Positions 42,101-52,656 are shown, numbered from the stretch's first letter. The stretch is DNA of 64,000 bases from Pleodorina starrii (GCA_030267565.1 BRXU01000013.1:1218001-1282000); one strand, 5' to 3'. Numbers and translations: made by a program. The notes: generated from the letters alone by a model not told the origin.

Positions 42101-45100
42101 GCATACTCTGAGAGAATGGAGGGAAGACGAGCTTCAGGAAACCAACTTCTTGCCCATGTCGCGGGCTCGGCCAACGAGTCCCAGCCTGGCCAAGGGACCC
42201 CGGCGAGATCTGGTCACCCAGCAGCCACACGCGCACACCTGCGAGTGCTCACAAAGGTCACAGCAGCTATAAAACACGCACCCCAGCAAGACAAACGCCA
42301 CAGGTCCCAACACCGGAGCGCCTCACCTTGAAGCCCCACGCTCCCACTCCCAGCACCGCCGCCGCCGCTGCCACTGCCGCCGCGGCCGCTGCCACCACCA
42401 CCGCCTCCACCGCCACCCGGGGCGGCCACTCTGCCGCCAACAGCGGCGCTGGCTCCGTAGGCCACACCGCCGCCGTCAACTTCAAGGCCACCGGCAACTC
42501 CGTACACCAGGCACGTGCCAACCCACTCTGCCATCTCCCGCACAGCAGCAGCAGCAGCAGCAGCCTCAGCCTCGCCGGCGGCGCATCCGCCACCTCCGGC
42601 AGCAGAACCATCCGCAGACCCGGCCGCCGCCGCCGCCGTCGCCGTGGCATTGACGACCGCAGCAGCGGCGCCGCCGCCGCCGCTACCCACTTGGATCGCC
42701 ACCGCGGCCTCCGCGGCCTGCAGCAGCGCAACCCACCACTCCTTCAGCCGCTGCATCGCTGCCGGCGGCACCCGCCGCTGGCTGCCGCCGTGGCCAGTGG
42801 GCCGCGGCTGCCCTCCCGGCCGCGAAGCGGCAGGCACCCGCGGCTGCGCCTCAGGAGGAGCCTCAGCAGGTGGCCGCACCACAGGCACGTCAGGCGGCAG
42901 CGGGCCAGATGCGCTGGGCGGCTCCGGCTCGGCGGCGGCCGACGGCTGCGGCCCCTGCGCGCCCGATGGCTGCGACCCAAGGACCTCTGGAGATTGCGGT
43001 GAAGGGATCTCGGACTGCTGCGGCCCGGGCGCGTCTGGTGATTCTGTCCCGCGCCCGTCCAGCGGCTGCAGCCCGGGCGGGTCTGGCAACATCTGCGGCG
43101 CAGGCGCCTCCGACGGCTGCTGCTGCTGCTGCTGCGTCGCAGTTGTCTCTGCTGGCTGTAGCCCAGGAACTTGAGGCGGTTGCGGCCCAGGTCCTCCGGG
43201 CGGATCTGCTCCAGGGGACTCTGGCGGCTGCGATGCTGGCGTCGCCTGCGCCTGCAGAGGCCCGGGAGGCCCGGGGGCCTCCGCCCCGCGCGTCGCCTCT
43301 GGCCCTCCCTTGTTCCTCACGCGCCGAAACGTCTGCAGCAGGGCGGCGCGAGAGCAGCGCAGGCAAGCAGACACGACCAGCGGGGCCTCCGCCGCCGACA
43401 AGACTGCCAGCACCGGCGCCGCCGCCGGCAGCCCCGCCGCGGCTGCCACTCCCGCCGCCGGCGCACCTTCAGCTGCCGGCGCTGGCGCTGACAGCACGTC
43501 GGCAGGGCCGCCCACCACCGCCATGTCCGCCTGCTGTATATTGCCGGCCCGCTGCGCGGCGCACCCTGCCTCTGCGCCTGTTGCACCGCCAGGCGACGCC
43601 GACGCTGCGCCCGCCACAGCCGCGTGGTCCTGATGCCGCTGCTCCTGATGCGCCTGTGGCGGCGGCAGCGCCTGTGAAGCCGTGTTGGGGCCTGGCCCGG
43701 CCTGCCCTGGCGTGGCTGGGGCGACGCCATCCGCGGCGCGGGGCCCCGCAGCGGCCATCGCCAGCGTCAGCGCCGCCGGCGCCGTCACTGCGGGCAGAGT
43801 CCCGGGCGTCTGTCCTGTCCATGAGGCCAGCGCCGCGCTGCACAGGCGCATGCACAGACCATGCGTCTCCTTCAAGCTGAAGGGCAGGACCCACAGGTGT
43901 AGGCACCTGCTCATCAACTGCTGCGCCGCGAGGCTCGCGGCTCCAAGATCCTCACTGCGTCTGTCCAAGTGGTCCAGCTGCGCCAGGCCGCTCTCTATCT
44001 CCGCATCCAACTCGTCAAGCTGCTGCTGCATGAATTTGGATTCAATGGCGGCCTGCCGGCCGCCACTGCCGCCGCCGTGGGGCCTCCGCGGCGCCGTCGA
44101 CTGGGCTAGTTGCAACCGCATCTGCGTCGCGGTGACGCGCCTCTCGCACACCTTGGCCCGCATCTCCTGCGTCTCCTTCCGCTGCTCCACAAAGTGACGC
44201 CGCTCGCCCCCACTCGCGCGCACACTATCCAGTACACAGTTGAGCATTGCCCTCGACACGGACTTCTGTCCGAATACGTGGGGGGTATTACAGCCGGTAT
44301 TACCGCCGCCGGCGGAGGTTGCGCCAGCCGCGCCTGCCGAGCTACCACAACCATCGGTGCCTGTGCCACCGCTACCGCTGATTTGCTGGCGTTCGGGGCT
44401 GAATGCCGCGCATCCGCAACCGCCACCTGCAACGGCAGTAGCGGCGACCCCGCCCGCGGAGACGGTGGCGGCGGCCGGGTCTGCGGCGGCAAGAGGGGCG
44501 GCCGCGCTCGCGGCGGTGGATGCTGCGCCCGCGGCCGCGGCGGTGCCGCCATGCGTCGGGTTTGTGGATGCGGACGTGGCGCTGCCGTTGACATGTTGGC
44601 TTCGGAAATCGGACAGTGCCGACGCGACCCATTCCAAAGCGCCCGCGCCGCTCACGGGAAGCACTGCCACGTCTCGAGCCCATATCGCCAGCGCCGCAAG
44701 CGCCAGCCGTGCCGATAGCACCTCTGGCGGCGCCACGGCCTGCCGGGCCCCTGTCAGCGCGCACGGGCACAAGGTTGACTGACTGTCCGCAGCGCAAGCC
44801 TGCGGCGCCTGCGGCGCCGGACTTGGGGGCGGCGACACCTGCGACTGGATCTGATTTGGGTCGCGCCTCCCGGCCCCTCCCGGATCTGGGTCGAGCTGCC
44901 CAGGGCCGGGCTGATCTGGGTCGCGGCGCTTTGCGGCACCCTGAGTCTGAGACTGGCTGTGGGACGGACCGCCGCCTTGCGTCCTTTCGCCCTCCGCCTG
45001 GTTGCAGTTCCCGCTCCGGGCCTGAGCCGGGGCCTGAGCCGGGGCCTGCTGGTCCGTCCCTGCCTGGGCCCGGCCCTGGCTATCCTGGGGGGGCGAGCGG

Positions 45101-46263
45101 CGGGGCGAGGCGGCTTCCTGAGCCTGCGGCGGGCCCTCGGGCAGAGCTGCCCAGTCGGTTTTGTGCCGGGCAGGTTTGCTGTCGGGGCCAAAGAGCGGCA
45201 GTGAGCTGGCCGCGCTCGAGTACGCCGGCGACCAGCGCCACGCCGCCACGGCCGCCGCCGTCGCCGGGTCGGGCAGCGGCGCCGCATCACCCAGCAGCGG
45301 CGGCAGACCGTACGACAAGCGCTGGCCGTCCAGCGCCGTACACAGCAGCACGACGTGACTGCACAGCAGGTAGTTCAGGCAGGGGTGAGTGGGGATCGTG
45401 TGATTCAGCCGCTGCTGCCGTCGCTGCTGCTCCCACTCGTGCTCCTGCTCCTGTTGCGAGCGTGTGCCCTTCGCGCCGAGGCGGCATCCGTGCAGGGCCT
45501 CCAATGTGCGACCCAGCCGCAGCATCTGGGTCGCCAGCTGCAGCCGTGCTTCGCTGAAGTGGGACAGCTGCTGCGCCAGCAGCGCCAAATGATCCAGGAA
45601 GGGGCTGTTGTCCAATTCTTTCTCCAGGCCAGCGAGGCGGCCGGCAGGGGCGGCCCGGATGGCGTTGCTGAACGCGCTCAGCAGCAGCACGACCTCGGCA
45701 AGCAGCGCGAGCGCGGATGCCAGCGTGCCGGCGCAGCGCCCCTCCCCTCTCGCTGCGTGTGCGTTCCGCACGCTTTCGGTGGCGGTCCGTAGCAGTCCGC
45801 AGAAGCAAGTCAACGTGCCCGAGCGAGCCAGTGCGCGTGCCGTGCGCTCCACCGACTCCACCATGCGCCCGGCATCAGCCACGTTGCCGGTAGGCCTAGC
45901 AACAGCGGCGATTGCCAGATCGTGAAACGCGGTCACGATGCGGCGCCTTAGAAGGACGGCGTATTCGGCGTCCGGTGAACGCATCGCGACGGCGAAGAGC
46001 GCCAGCAGCCCAGAATGCGACTGCTCATCCGTGCACACATCTACAAAAAGGAGCCCTGACAATGCGCTGTTGCCGGCGGGGCGGCGGCGCGTAAGACGGC
46101 TCACAATCTCTGTTGCCGAACGGACGTCCTGTATCGGAATCCCTGCTCCGCTGACACAATTTTGAAGAGCTTGAACTGCAAGCAGGCGAAGCCGGGCGCT
46201 ATCGCTCTCTGTTTCGCTGCTAACAGAACTTGGCGAGGCAAGGATAGCGTCCGATGCCGCCAT
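39106..46263 (-). CDS. Giant low-complexity protein of unknown function (two-exon model)
   Basis: Proposed exons 46263-42327 and 41891-39106 with a 435-bp intron, encoding about 2240 aa. The junction (donor CAAG|GTGAGG, acceptor GGCAG|AGCC) keeps frame. The downstream block has no early ATG, which argues for one gene. Residues 1-280 are the least biased part: Leu/Ala-rich helices resembling an alpha-solenoid (for example LLAVQALQNCVSG, LLALFAVAMRSPDAEYAVLL). Gln/Pro/Gly-rich linkers follow. A charged, probable coiled-coil segment lies around residues 690-790 (QMRLQLAQS, QQQLDELDAEIESG). Further Ala-rich helices and long poly-Gly/Ala/Gln runs follow. I recognise no family, and I see no signal peptide or clear membrane helix. 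Ordinary codon context and a 3.9-kb uninterrupted frame support a real gene. The acceptor is weak in pyrimidines, so that boundary is uncertain. Confidence 0.65.
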
Positions 46264-47310
46264 CGCAAGGCGCTTGGGCAGGTTAGGACTTCATAGTAAC
46301 GCGTACGAGTATTATGCACATTACAATTGCTGTGTCCTTGCAATGGTCGGCCATGGCCGTTTGCCGGGGACCCCGTCGTACGGTATTTTTGCACCGTACG
46401 GCACATCCTCTTTCGGCCGACTCCCGACGGCAGGACCCGGTTGATGCGGGAATGGACGCATGTTGTTATTACGATAATTCTCTCACATTGTCACTTCTGC
46501 TTGTACTTAGTGGCGCGTGAAATACCTTACATAGGTCGAAGGCGTATAAAAACGCCTCGCTCAAAGCTTGCCCGAAAGGAATTCCTAGAAGATGCCCTGG
46601 TCATTCTATTTTCCGTGTGCTTGTTTTCCGTGAGGACGAAACCGCGTACTAGAACGATAAGGTAGCAACGAGGCCGACTGCCTGCGAGTTGATATAGGCC
46701 GCAATAAGTACCGCTGAAACGCCAAACAAACACGAAAAGGCGAGAAAACAACGGGGAATGCTACGGGGAGCTGATGTCGTACTTTAATCACTTTCGGGTG
46801 GCCAAAGTACGGCGCATGGTTTACATGGTTTACAAGGTTTACGGTGCAGCTCTCTTCTCGTACGTATGCCTTGATTGACTTTCCAGACGGTGCATACTTT
46901 CCAAAGCATGCAATGTGTCTCCGATTTTCGTTAAGTCCAACCCGGCAGAAATATGAGCTCCGATCCGGATCCGTCTGAGCTCCAATAAGTTAGGGATCCT
47001 ACGGATCTGTTGCCCGAAGAAAGCGAGAGGGAGTGAAGGCACGAGGGAAGGTGCTCACTCGTCAAGGTTCAGTTCCGCGTGTGGTAGTCAGAAACTGGTC
47101 TCCAACTTTTGGAAATCTGAAGATGATTCTGACGTGCAAAAAGCTGAAGGTTTAGATAATTCGGCCCCATAGGTGGGCATGATATCTCCCGGGACCATGT
47201 TCAGCCGGGAAAATCCCTTCATAAACAGATCCTGACGGATCCTGACAGATACTCTCAGCGCTTCGTTCTGAGCCAGGAGTATCTCTGGCCGTAGATATCA
47301 AAATGAGATA
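46264..47310. other. 5' flank of the giant gene; start of the repeat island
   Basis: No gene seen. A ~45-bp segment at about 46990-47034 (GGATCCTACGGATCTGTTGC then CCCGAAGAAAGCGAGAGGGA) recurs at about 51960-52003 with one substitution in the shared core. The rest is unremarkable and more AT-rich than the gene region. Confidence 0.55.
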
Positions 47311-47516
47311 ACCACCCTGCACCCACCCGGCCTCCCAGCCACCCACCCTGCCCCACCCTCCCAGGTCCCAGCCACCCACCCGGCCTCCCAGCCACCCACC
47401 CGGCCTCCCAGCCACCCACCCACCCTCCTTGCCACCCACCCGGCCTCCCAGCCACCCACCCGGCCTCCCAGCCACCCACCCGGCCACCCAGCCATCCAGC
47501 CACGCACCCAGCCTCT
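47311..47516. repeat. 20-bp GC-rich minisatellite
   Basis: Imperfect tandem copies of a 20-bp unit, CACCCACCCGGCCTCCCAGC. On the - strand it is open in all frames and would encode Gly/Trp-rich repeats (GGWLGGRV), which I take as a by-product of the repeat. The same unit recurs at 50114-50300. Confidence 0.9.
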
Positions 47517-47630
47517 GTGCAAATCCCTTTGGGATGATACCGCATTTTTCTTACTCTCTGGAATATGTCCAATTGGTTCTCCAATTTTGGCATGATCCAA
47601 AAACGCGTAGTCGCAACGCTGCGTCGAACG

Positions 47631-47712
47631 ATTCCAGAGGTCGATGGTTCGAATCCCGGTCGACCACTTTAATTTAAACCAGAGGTCGCCGGTTCAAATC
47701 CTGCGCGACCCT
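47631..47712 (+). ncRNA. Two tRNA T-arm-like hairpins followed by T-runs (possible SINE tail)
   Basis: Copy 1 at about 47636-47667 reads AGAGGTCGATGG then TTCGAAT then CCCGGTCGACC. Copy 2 at about 47681-47711 reads AGAGGTCGCCGG then TTCAAAT then CCTGCGCGACC. Both keep the tRNA T-loop/B-box core and a 6-bp outer stem. Copy 2 is followed by TATTTTTAATT and further T-runs that could stop RNA polymerase III. No matching 5' tRNA half (acceptor, D-arm) is present, so this is not a complete tRNA gene. A SINE with a tRNA-related 3' end is the likeliest source. Confidence 0.4.
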
Positions 47713-47885
47713 ATTTTTAATTAAAATTTATTTTTCAAAAGACCAGGAGCCTGTTACTGCTTTGTTAGTAGCAGCACTGCAGCAACGACGCTGGAGTGCT
47801 GCCCCATGCTCCGCGCCCACCATGCGAGCAGATTCCATACCAACTGCTGTTCAACTTCCTGCGGGACTGCGGTGCAGCGAAATGT

Positions 47886-48039
47886 GAGCAATACGGCTGC
47901 CTGGCTGCCTGGCTGACTGGCTGCCTGGCCTTCGGCTGCCTGGCTGACTGACTGCCTGGCTGCCTGGCTGACTGACTGGCTGGCTGGCTGGCTGGCTGCG
48001 TGGCTGGCTGGCTGGCTGCCTGGCTGACTGACTGGCTGA

Positions 48040-48070
<31 letters not shown>

Positions 48071-48072
48071 CG

Positions 48073-48111
<39 letters not shown>

Positions 48112-48113
48112 GG
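47886..48113. repeat. GGCT/GACT tetranucleotide array
   Basis: Tandem 4-bp units (GGCT with interspersed GACT and GCCT variants) over about 230 bp, becoming pure GGCT towards the right end. On the - strand it would read QPAS repeats in any frame. I treat it as satellite DNA. Confidence 0.9.
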
Positions 48114-48478
48114 TGGATATATGATAAGTGGAGCATGGGTGGATATAAGAGATGTGGGCGGCAAAGCGGCAGCAGGGGCAGTCCGCGTCGGAGATAGCGG
48201 CCAGGGTGGTATACTCGACGTGAGTAAGGGAGCGAGCAAAGTGGGAATAAATAGGGAAGAGGACGTGGAGTGGAGCGCCGGAGGTATAGTAAAAGTGGGG
48301 ATGGGGGGTGCCGAAGGGTAGTTCGGACACGACGGCGGGGTCGGGCGCTCGGCATGGCGGGGCACAGCTCGGTGGAGTGGGGTGGGGCCAACGGCTGTAA
48401 TAAGAACGGCCCGGGGTGAGGGAAACACAATGCAGGCAGGGCAGGGGGGGGAGGCAGGGCGGGAGCAAGTCAGGAGCA

Positions 48479-48850
48479 GGGGTGGGGTGGGTGTGTTGGG
48501 AGGCATGCAGCCCGGGGGTGACCGAACAAGCGGGGGCAACGGCAAGGGGGGATGTGGGGGAGGAGATTGAGATGGATGCGGTGGTCAGCCGTTGGTCTGA
48601 GGGGAATAACCGTGCCGGGGTGGGTGTGTTGGGAGGCAAGGGGGGATGTGGGGGAGGAGATGGACATGGATGCAGGCGTGAGCCGTTGGGGCACGGCGAA
48701 AAATTGACGAGTGAGCAAAAGTTACCCGGTGACTACCCGCCGACCGCCCGGCGGACAGAAACAAACATCGCCGACGTCTACGGGGCGGGGCGGGGCATGG
48801 GGTGGAGCGGCACGGAGCATGGGGCGGGGTGGAGCGGGACAGAGCATGGA
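48479..48850. repeat. G-rich imperfect tandem duplications
   Basis: A block GGGGTGGGTGTGTTGGGAGG...GGGGGATGTGGGGGAGGAGAT...AGCCGTTGG at 48481-48595 is repeated in shortened form at 48617-48690. A ~30-bp unit (GGGTGGAGCG, GAGCATGG) recurs at 48797-48850. The strand is strongly G-biased. No gene is seen. Confidence 0.65.
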
Positions 48851-49137
48851 GCGGGACGACAGAAAAAGGAACACAGCAGGGCAGGGCAAAGCAGAGCGAG
48901 GCTTACAAATCGGTGGGGCCGACCGGGGCGGGATGGAGCATAGTGGACCGGGGCGGAGTATGAGGTCAGGCAGGATGGTGCAGAGTGCAAGAGTCCCCCT
49001 CCACCTGTCCGCCCCAGTTGCCCCGCTGCACGGAAGCATAAGGCCTTCGTCAACGGTAGTACGTAACAGGCACAATAGTACAGCACGCACATAACTGCTG
49101 TCGGGGATGTCATACGCGCCGGACCACGGGGTGGGGA

Positions 49138-49333
49138 GGTTTCAGTTTCAGTTTCAGTTTCGGTTTCGGTTTCAGTTTCAGTTTCGGTTTTGGTTTCGGT
49201 TTCGGTTATGGTTTCGGTTTCAGTTTTGGTTTCGGTTTCGGTTTCGGTTTCGGTTTCGGTTTCGGTTTCGGTTTCGGTTTTGGTCGGTTTTGGTTTCGGT
49301 TTCGCTTTCGGTTTCGGTTTCGGTTTCGGTTGC
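49138..49333. repeat. (GTTTCG)n hexamer array
   Basis: About 195 bp of GTTTCG/GTTTCA/GTTTTG hexamers, open on the + strand as alternating Val-Ser/Phe repeats. It ends some 70 bp before the LTR element at 49404. The unit is not the green-algal telomere repeat TTTTAGGG. Confidence 0.92.
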
Positions 49334-49403
49334 GGTTACAGTGCATTTTGTGCCGATGGCGAAAGGGATTTGCTAAGCGAGCCCAAAGGGCGAGCCGAAG
49401 GCC

Positions 49404-49498
49404 AGTAGCAGCTGTACGACATTGCGGCTAGGCTATAAGAGCCTAAGCTACACCTATACAAACAACTCGAGTGGCCTTTAGCAAGTAAGACTGCTACA
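49404..49498 (+). repeat. Left LTR of the TRIM-like element
   Basis: A 93-95-bp terminal repeat containing GCTATAAGAG, a possible promoter TATA box, about 30 bp in. It differs from the right LTR at three internal positions and at its first two bases. Confidence 0.75.
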
Positions 49499-49499
49499 T

Positions 49500-49510
49500 T
49501 GGTATCGAGC
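49500..49510 (+). promoter_or_regulatory. Putative primer-binding site (initiator-Met tRNA type)
   Basis: TGGTATCGAGC lies one base inside the left LTR. It is the plant LTR-element primer site TGGTATCAGAGC minus one A. Confidence 0.6.
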
Positions 49511-50005
49511 ATCAGGAATAAATTCCTGAGGTCTGAAGAACGAGTCTCACAGAGCTCACATATCATTCTCACAGAGCCGTCAACGTCCGGACTGTGAAGT
49601 CAATTCGAACTGTGCCAGAGGTAGTCACGACCTACGCCTGGTGTAAACCGGAAACATCCGGTGTGCCCGCTGACAAAGTGTGCAGCGTGAGCACAAATAT
49701 CGCGGCTGGTGCGAAACGTAAGTACCACCGGCAGTGATCCGACCCACTGGGGTCTCCAGTTCGAATCTCGCGGCCCGCACTGGCCCCTGGGCTAGTGGGC
49801 CCGCCTAACTTCAGACCTCAACACAAAGCAGTCCGAATAAAACAGGCTTGTGCTCGAAAAACTCCGAACCGAAAGGGCTATCTGTAGGAGTCCAGAGACG
49901 CTCTAGGACCATACTCAGGTTCTCTGAGGAGCATGGTAGGGGTAGGTAATGGTGAGCACACAGGCTCGGATCCCAATAACACGGGAGCCGGGACGGTCTC
50001 CCTTC

Positions 50006-50018
50006 AAAGGGGGGAGAG
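50006..50018 (+). promoter_or_regulatory. Putative polypurine tract
   Basis: Thirteen uninterrupted purines abut the right LTR, the position where plus-strand DNA synthesis of LTR elements is primed. Confidence 0.6.
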
Positions 50019-50113
50019 TGTAGCAGCTGTACGACAGTGCGGCTAGGCTATAAGAGCCTAAGCTACACCTGTACAAACAACTCGAGTGGCCTTTAGCAAC
50101 TAAGACTGCTACA
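50019..50113 (+). repeat. Right LTR of the TRIM-like element
   Basis: A 95-bp direct repeat of 49404-49498 with intact TG...CA ends. It is followed at once by the WG-type minisatellite. Confidence 0.75.
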
Positions 50114-50690
50114 GCCTCCCAGCCACCCAGCCACCCAGCCAGCCACCCGCCCGGCCACCCAGCCACCCACCCAGCCTCCCAGCCACCCACCCACCCTCCT
50201 TGCCACCCACCCGGCCTCCCAGCCACCCACCCGGCCACCCAGCCACCCACCCAGCCTCCCAGCCACCCACCCGGCCTCCCAGCCAGCCACCCACCCAGCC
50301 AGCCACCCAGCCAGCCACCTAGCCACCAGCCGCCCAGCCACCCACACATCCAGCCAGCCACCCACCCAGCCACCCACCCGGCCACCCACCCACCCACCCA
50401 CCCAGCCACCCAGCCACCCACAGAGCCACCCACCCGGCCAACCATCAACTCAGCCACCGAGCCACCCAGCCACCCACCCAGCCACCCAGCCACCCATCAA
50501 CCCATCCACCTAGCCACCCAGCCACTCACCCAGCCACCCACCCAGCCACCCACCCAGCCACCCACCCACCCAGCCACCCACCCAGCCACCCAGCCAGCCA
50601 CCCACCCAGCCACCCACCCAGCCAGCCTGCCACCCACCCAGCCAGCCAGCCATCCACCCAGCCACCCACCCAGCCAGCCAGCCATCCACC
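50114..50690. repeat. Minisatellite of CAGCCACC/CACCCACC-type units
   Basis: About 580 bp of interleaved 4-, 8- and 20-bp units built on CCAGCCACCCA. The - strand reads as Gly/Trp/Leu repeats in every frame. It directly precedes duplicated block A, just as the array at 53884-54585 precedes block B. Confidence 0.92.
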
Positions 50691-51958
50691 CAGCAGCTAA
50701 ATCCCTAACTTACTGCTTGCTGGGACAGCTCCTCGCGTTTGAGAAGCCCCTAACGGGTACTCTGGCATGCTTTCTTTACGCTTTCTTCGGGATTTTGCTT
50801 CATGCGTACCCATATACCAAACCAAGCGCGTCGCGGTGTTTACAACTAGTCAGACGTAACTCAGACGATCCTTTAACGGACGCAGAACGAGGTTAAAAGC
50901 ACAGAGTGCCGCCGCACCCTCTCCAACAACAGTCGCACTTCAATAACGGCGTAACCATGGGAAGCACGTCACGAAGCTAGTAGCCAGCGGCCAACCGCCT
51001 GTGTCCGCCAGTCGAGCACTTTCGATTGGCGTCCGAGGAATGGGCACCTCGGCTGAGCGATGACCGACATCCCTTACGTCAGCCCTTCACGTACACGCTC
51101 GTATATCACACTTTTTATTCTCCGCCAACGCACTACTGTATTTGCTTCATGCTTACCGATACCAAACGAAGCTCGCAATGTACGGCGACCGAGGCAGAAT
51201 GGACGCGCGGCTCCAAGTGACCCATGGGTCATTTCGGCGTCGTGCCGGCTCGTGCCGTCGCGAGCCGGCTCTTACCCTTTCTGTCGGTGCGTGGTGCCGG
51301 CGTTGTGCTGCAGCATTCATTTCATGAAGCGCTTCTGACTCCCGCAGGCAGACGGAACTTCCTTGCACTGCCCCTTTACGGCGATACGGCCCCACGTGTG
51401 CCGTCCTCCTTCACCCAACAGTGTCACCAGCCTTTCAACATCCTTCGGAGTACCCACTCTGGTGTACACTAATTGAACCTGGAATTTACGAGGCGCTCCT
51501 GAGCGCAACAGGCGGTCGGAAATCCCTTGCACGGCCTCACATTACGTTACGGGTGTACGGCCCCACGTGTGCCGTCCTCGATTTCTCTGTCGTGCTTTCC
51601 TTAAGCTTTCTGCGGTTGAGGACGCAGAAGCAGAACCGGGTTCTCTTTTGTTCATTTGTTCATTCTCTACATTCTACACAGACCACGGGTCCCATTGTTG
51701 TTTTGGGATTCGTATTCTCCACTTGCTCAGCAAACAGGACTTGTGACCTGGTCTGCAGTTTCTGTAATGCACCGCTCTCCACAGTGCTTGCAGCCCCCAC
51801 TGAACTGGCCGAAGGTGTCCAGCCGGTATCCCAAGGAGCCTACTCGCGCGGACTATCCGGCATGCGAATTGCACCCCACAGGGATCGATCACACGACGTC
51901 GGCTCGGTGAACCGCTATCGTAAACCCTGTCCCGTACGCACCTGTATACTGCACGTAT
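50691..51958 (+). repeat. Duplicated block, copy A (~1.27 kb)
   Basis: It starts CAGCAGCTAAATCCCTAACT and is nearly identical over long stretches to 54586-55920 (for example the segments containing CTAGTCAGACGTAACTCAGA and TTGGCGTCCGAGGAA). Copy A has ~48 bp near its start (50721-50768) that B lacks; B has ~95 extra bp at about 54690-54785. The open frames inside are short and not conserved as a gene, so I call it non-coding repeat. Confidence 0.85.
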
Positions 51959-52656
51959 AAGTTAGGGATCCTACGGATCTGTAGCCCGAAGAAAGCGAGA
52001 GGGAAGGTCCCAACAACAGCTTGCGTGAGAAAGAACGAGCCGTGACAAAACAAGGGCCATAAGCACCGCCAGAGGCAACAACATAAGCAAACACGGTCCC
52101 GGTAGATACGTACGTCGGCCCAACCTGAAGCTCTCTGCAGCAGCCGATTCAAGCGTACATGCGACATGCACTGACAAAAGGGAACATAGGCCAGTACATA
52201 GACCGTCAGGGGGATCCGGGAGGGGAGGCAGCGTCCGGAGAACCGACAACCGGCCCGCCTGGTTGGCCAGGAAGGTGTGGGCCGCCGGGACCATCCCAGA
52301 ACCATCCGGCACATGTACGACCCTGTGTACTCATGCCGTACAATGACAATCCCACTAGAGCCGTTATGCCGCGTTAAGACTCGAAAGCAACACATAACAC
52401 TTGCCCGTCCGTTTCTTTGCAACAAACGGTTAAGCAGCGGTCCTCAGCGGGCATTGCGGTGCTGCCAATGATGTTGACAACATCCATCATCACTCATGTC
52501 AGTGCTGCACTGCACGTCTCATTTGACGCTACTCCCGAAAATTGCAACCTATAAGCTGCGCACACACGTGCGGGTGCGGGGGATGTCCGTAAATGTCCGA
52601 TCAGTGCGTCAACCTGGTGCATTAACCGGATGGATGCACGACATCAGCAGAAGGAC
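51959..52656. other. Spacer between repeat blocks
   Basis: It begins with the GGATCCTACGGATCTG segment shared with 46990-47034. The remaining sequence is unique in the window, with no gene or RNA I can support. Confidence 0.5.

Larger units (their letters stand above)
49404..50113 (+). mobile_element. TRIM-like compact LTR retroelement (non-autonomous)
   Basis: A ~710-bp element. Left LTR 49404/49406-49498 and right LTR 50019-50113 are direct repeats with three mismatches in 93 aligned bases. The right copy starts TGTAGCAG and ends CTGCTACA, the TG...CA short inverted ends of LTRs. One base after the left LTR is TGGTATCGAGC (49500-49510), which matches the usual initiator-Met tRNA primer site TGGTATCAGAGC with one base missing. 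Directly before the right LTR is a purine tract AAAGGGGGGAGAG (50006-50018). The ~520-bp interior has no gag/pol frame. Size and layout fit a terminal-repeat retrotransposon in miniature. The left LTR's first two bases read AG instead of TG, and no clear target-site duplication is visible. Confidence 0.78.

Noticed and set aside
42214..42326. Read-through end of the giant gene's first exon
   Set aside because: Possible if unspliced, but a good donor (GTGAGG) lies at 42326 and the tail after it looks like intron.
47152..47593. Overlapping - strand open frames encoding Gly/Trp-rich proteins
   Set aside because: They are open in all three frames because the 20-bp repeat lacks stops. No unbiased sequence or start context supports a gene. 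The same holds for 49915-50685, 52622-53348 and 53779-54276.
47560..47712. Complete tRNA gene
   Set aside because: T-arm-like sequence is present but no acceptor/D-arm half or anticodon stem pairs with it at the right distance.
49138..49333. Interstitial telomere
   Set aside because: The repeat is GTTTCG; green-algal telomeres are TTTTAGGG or TTTAGGG.
49107..49408. Val-Ser/Phe repeat protein on the + strand
   Set aside because: Direct translation of the GTTTCG hexamer array; nothing outside the repeat.
50691..51958. Duplicated blocks A/B as a protein-coding transposon
   Set aside because: Frames conserved between A and B are short, with no transposase or reverse-transcriptase motif.
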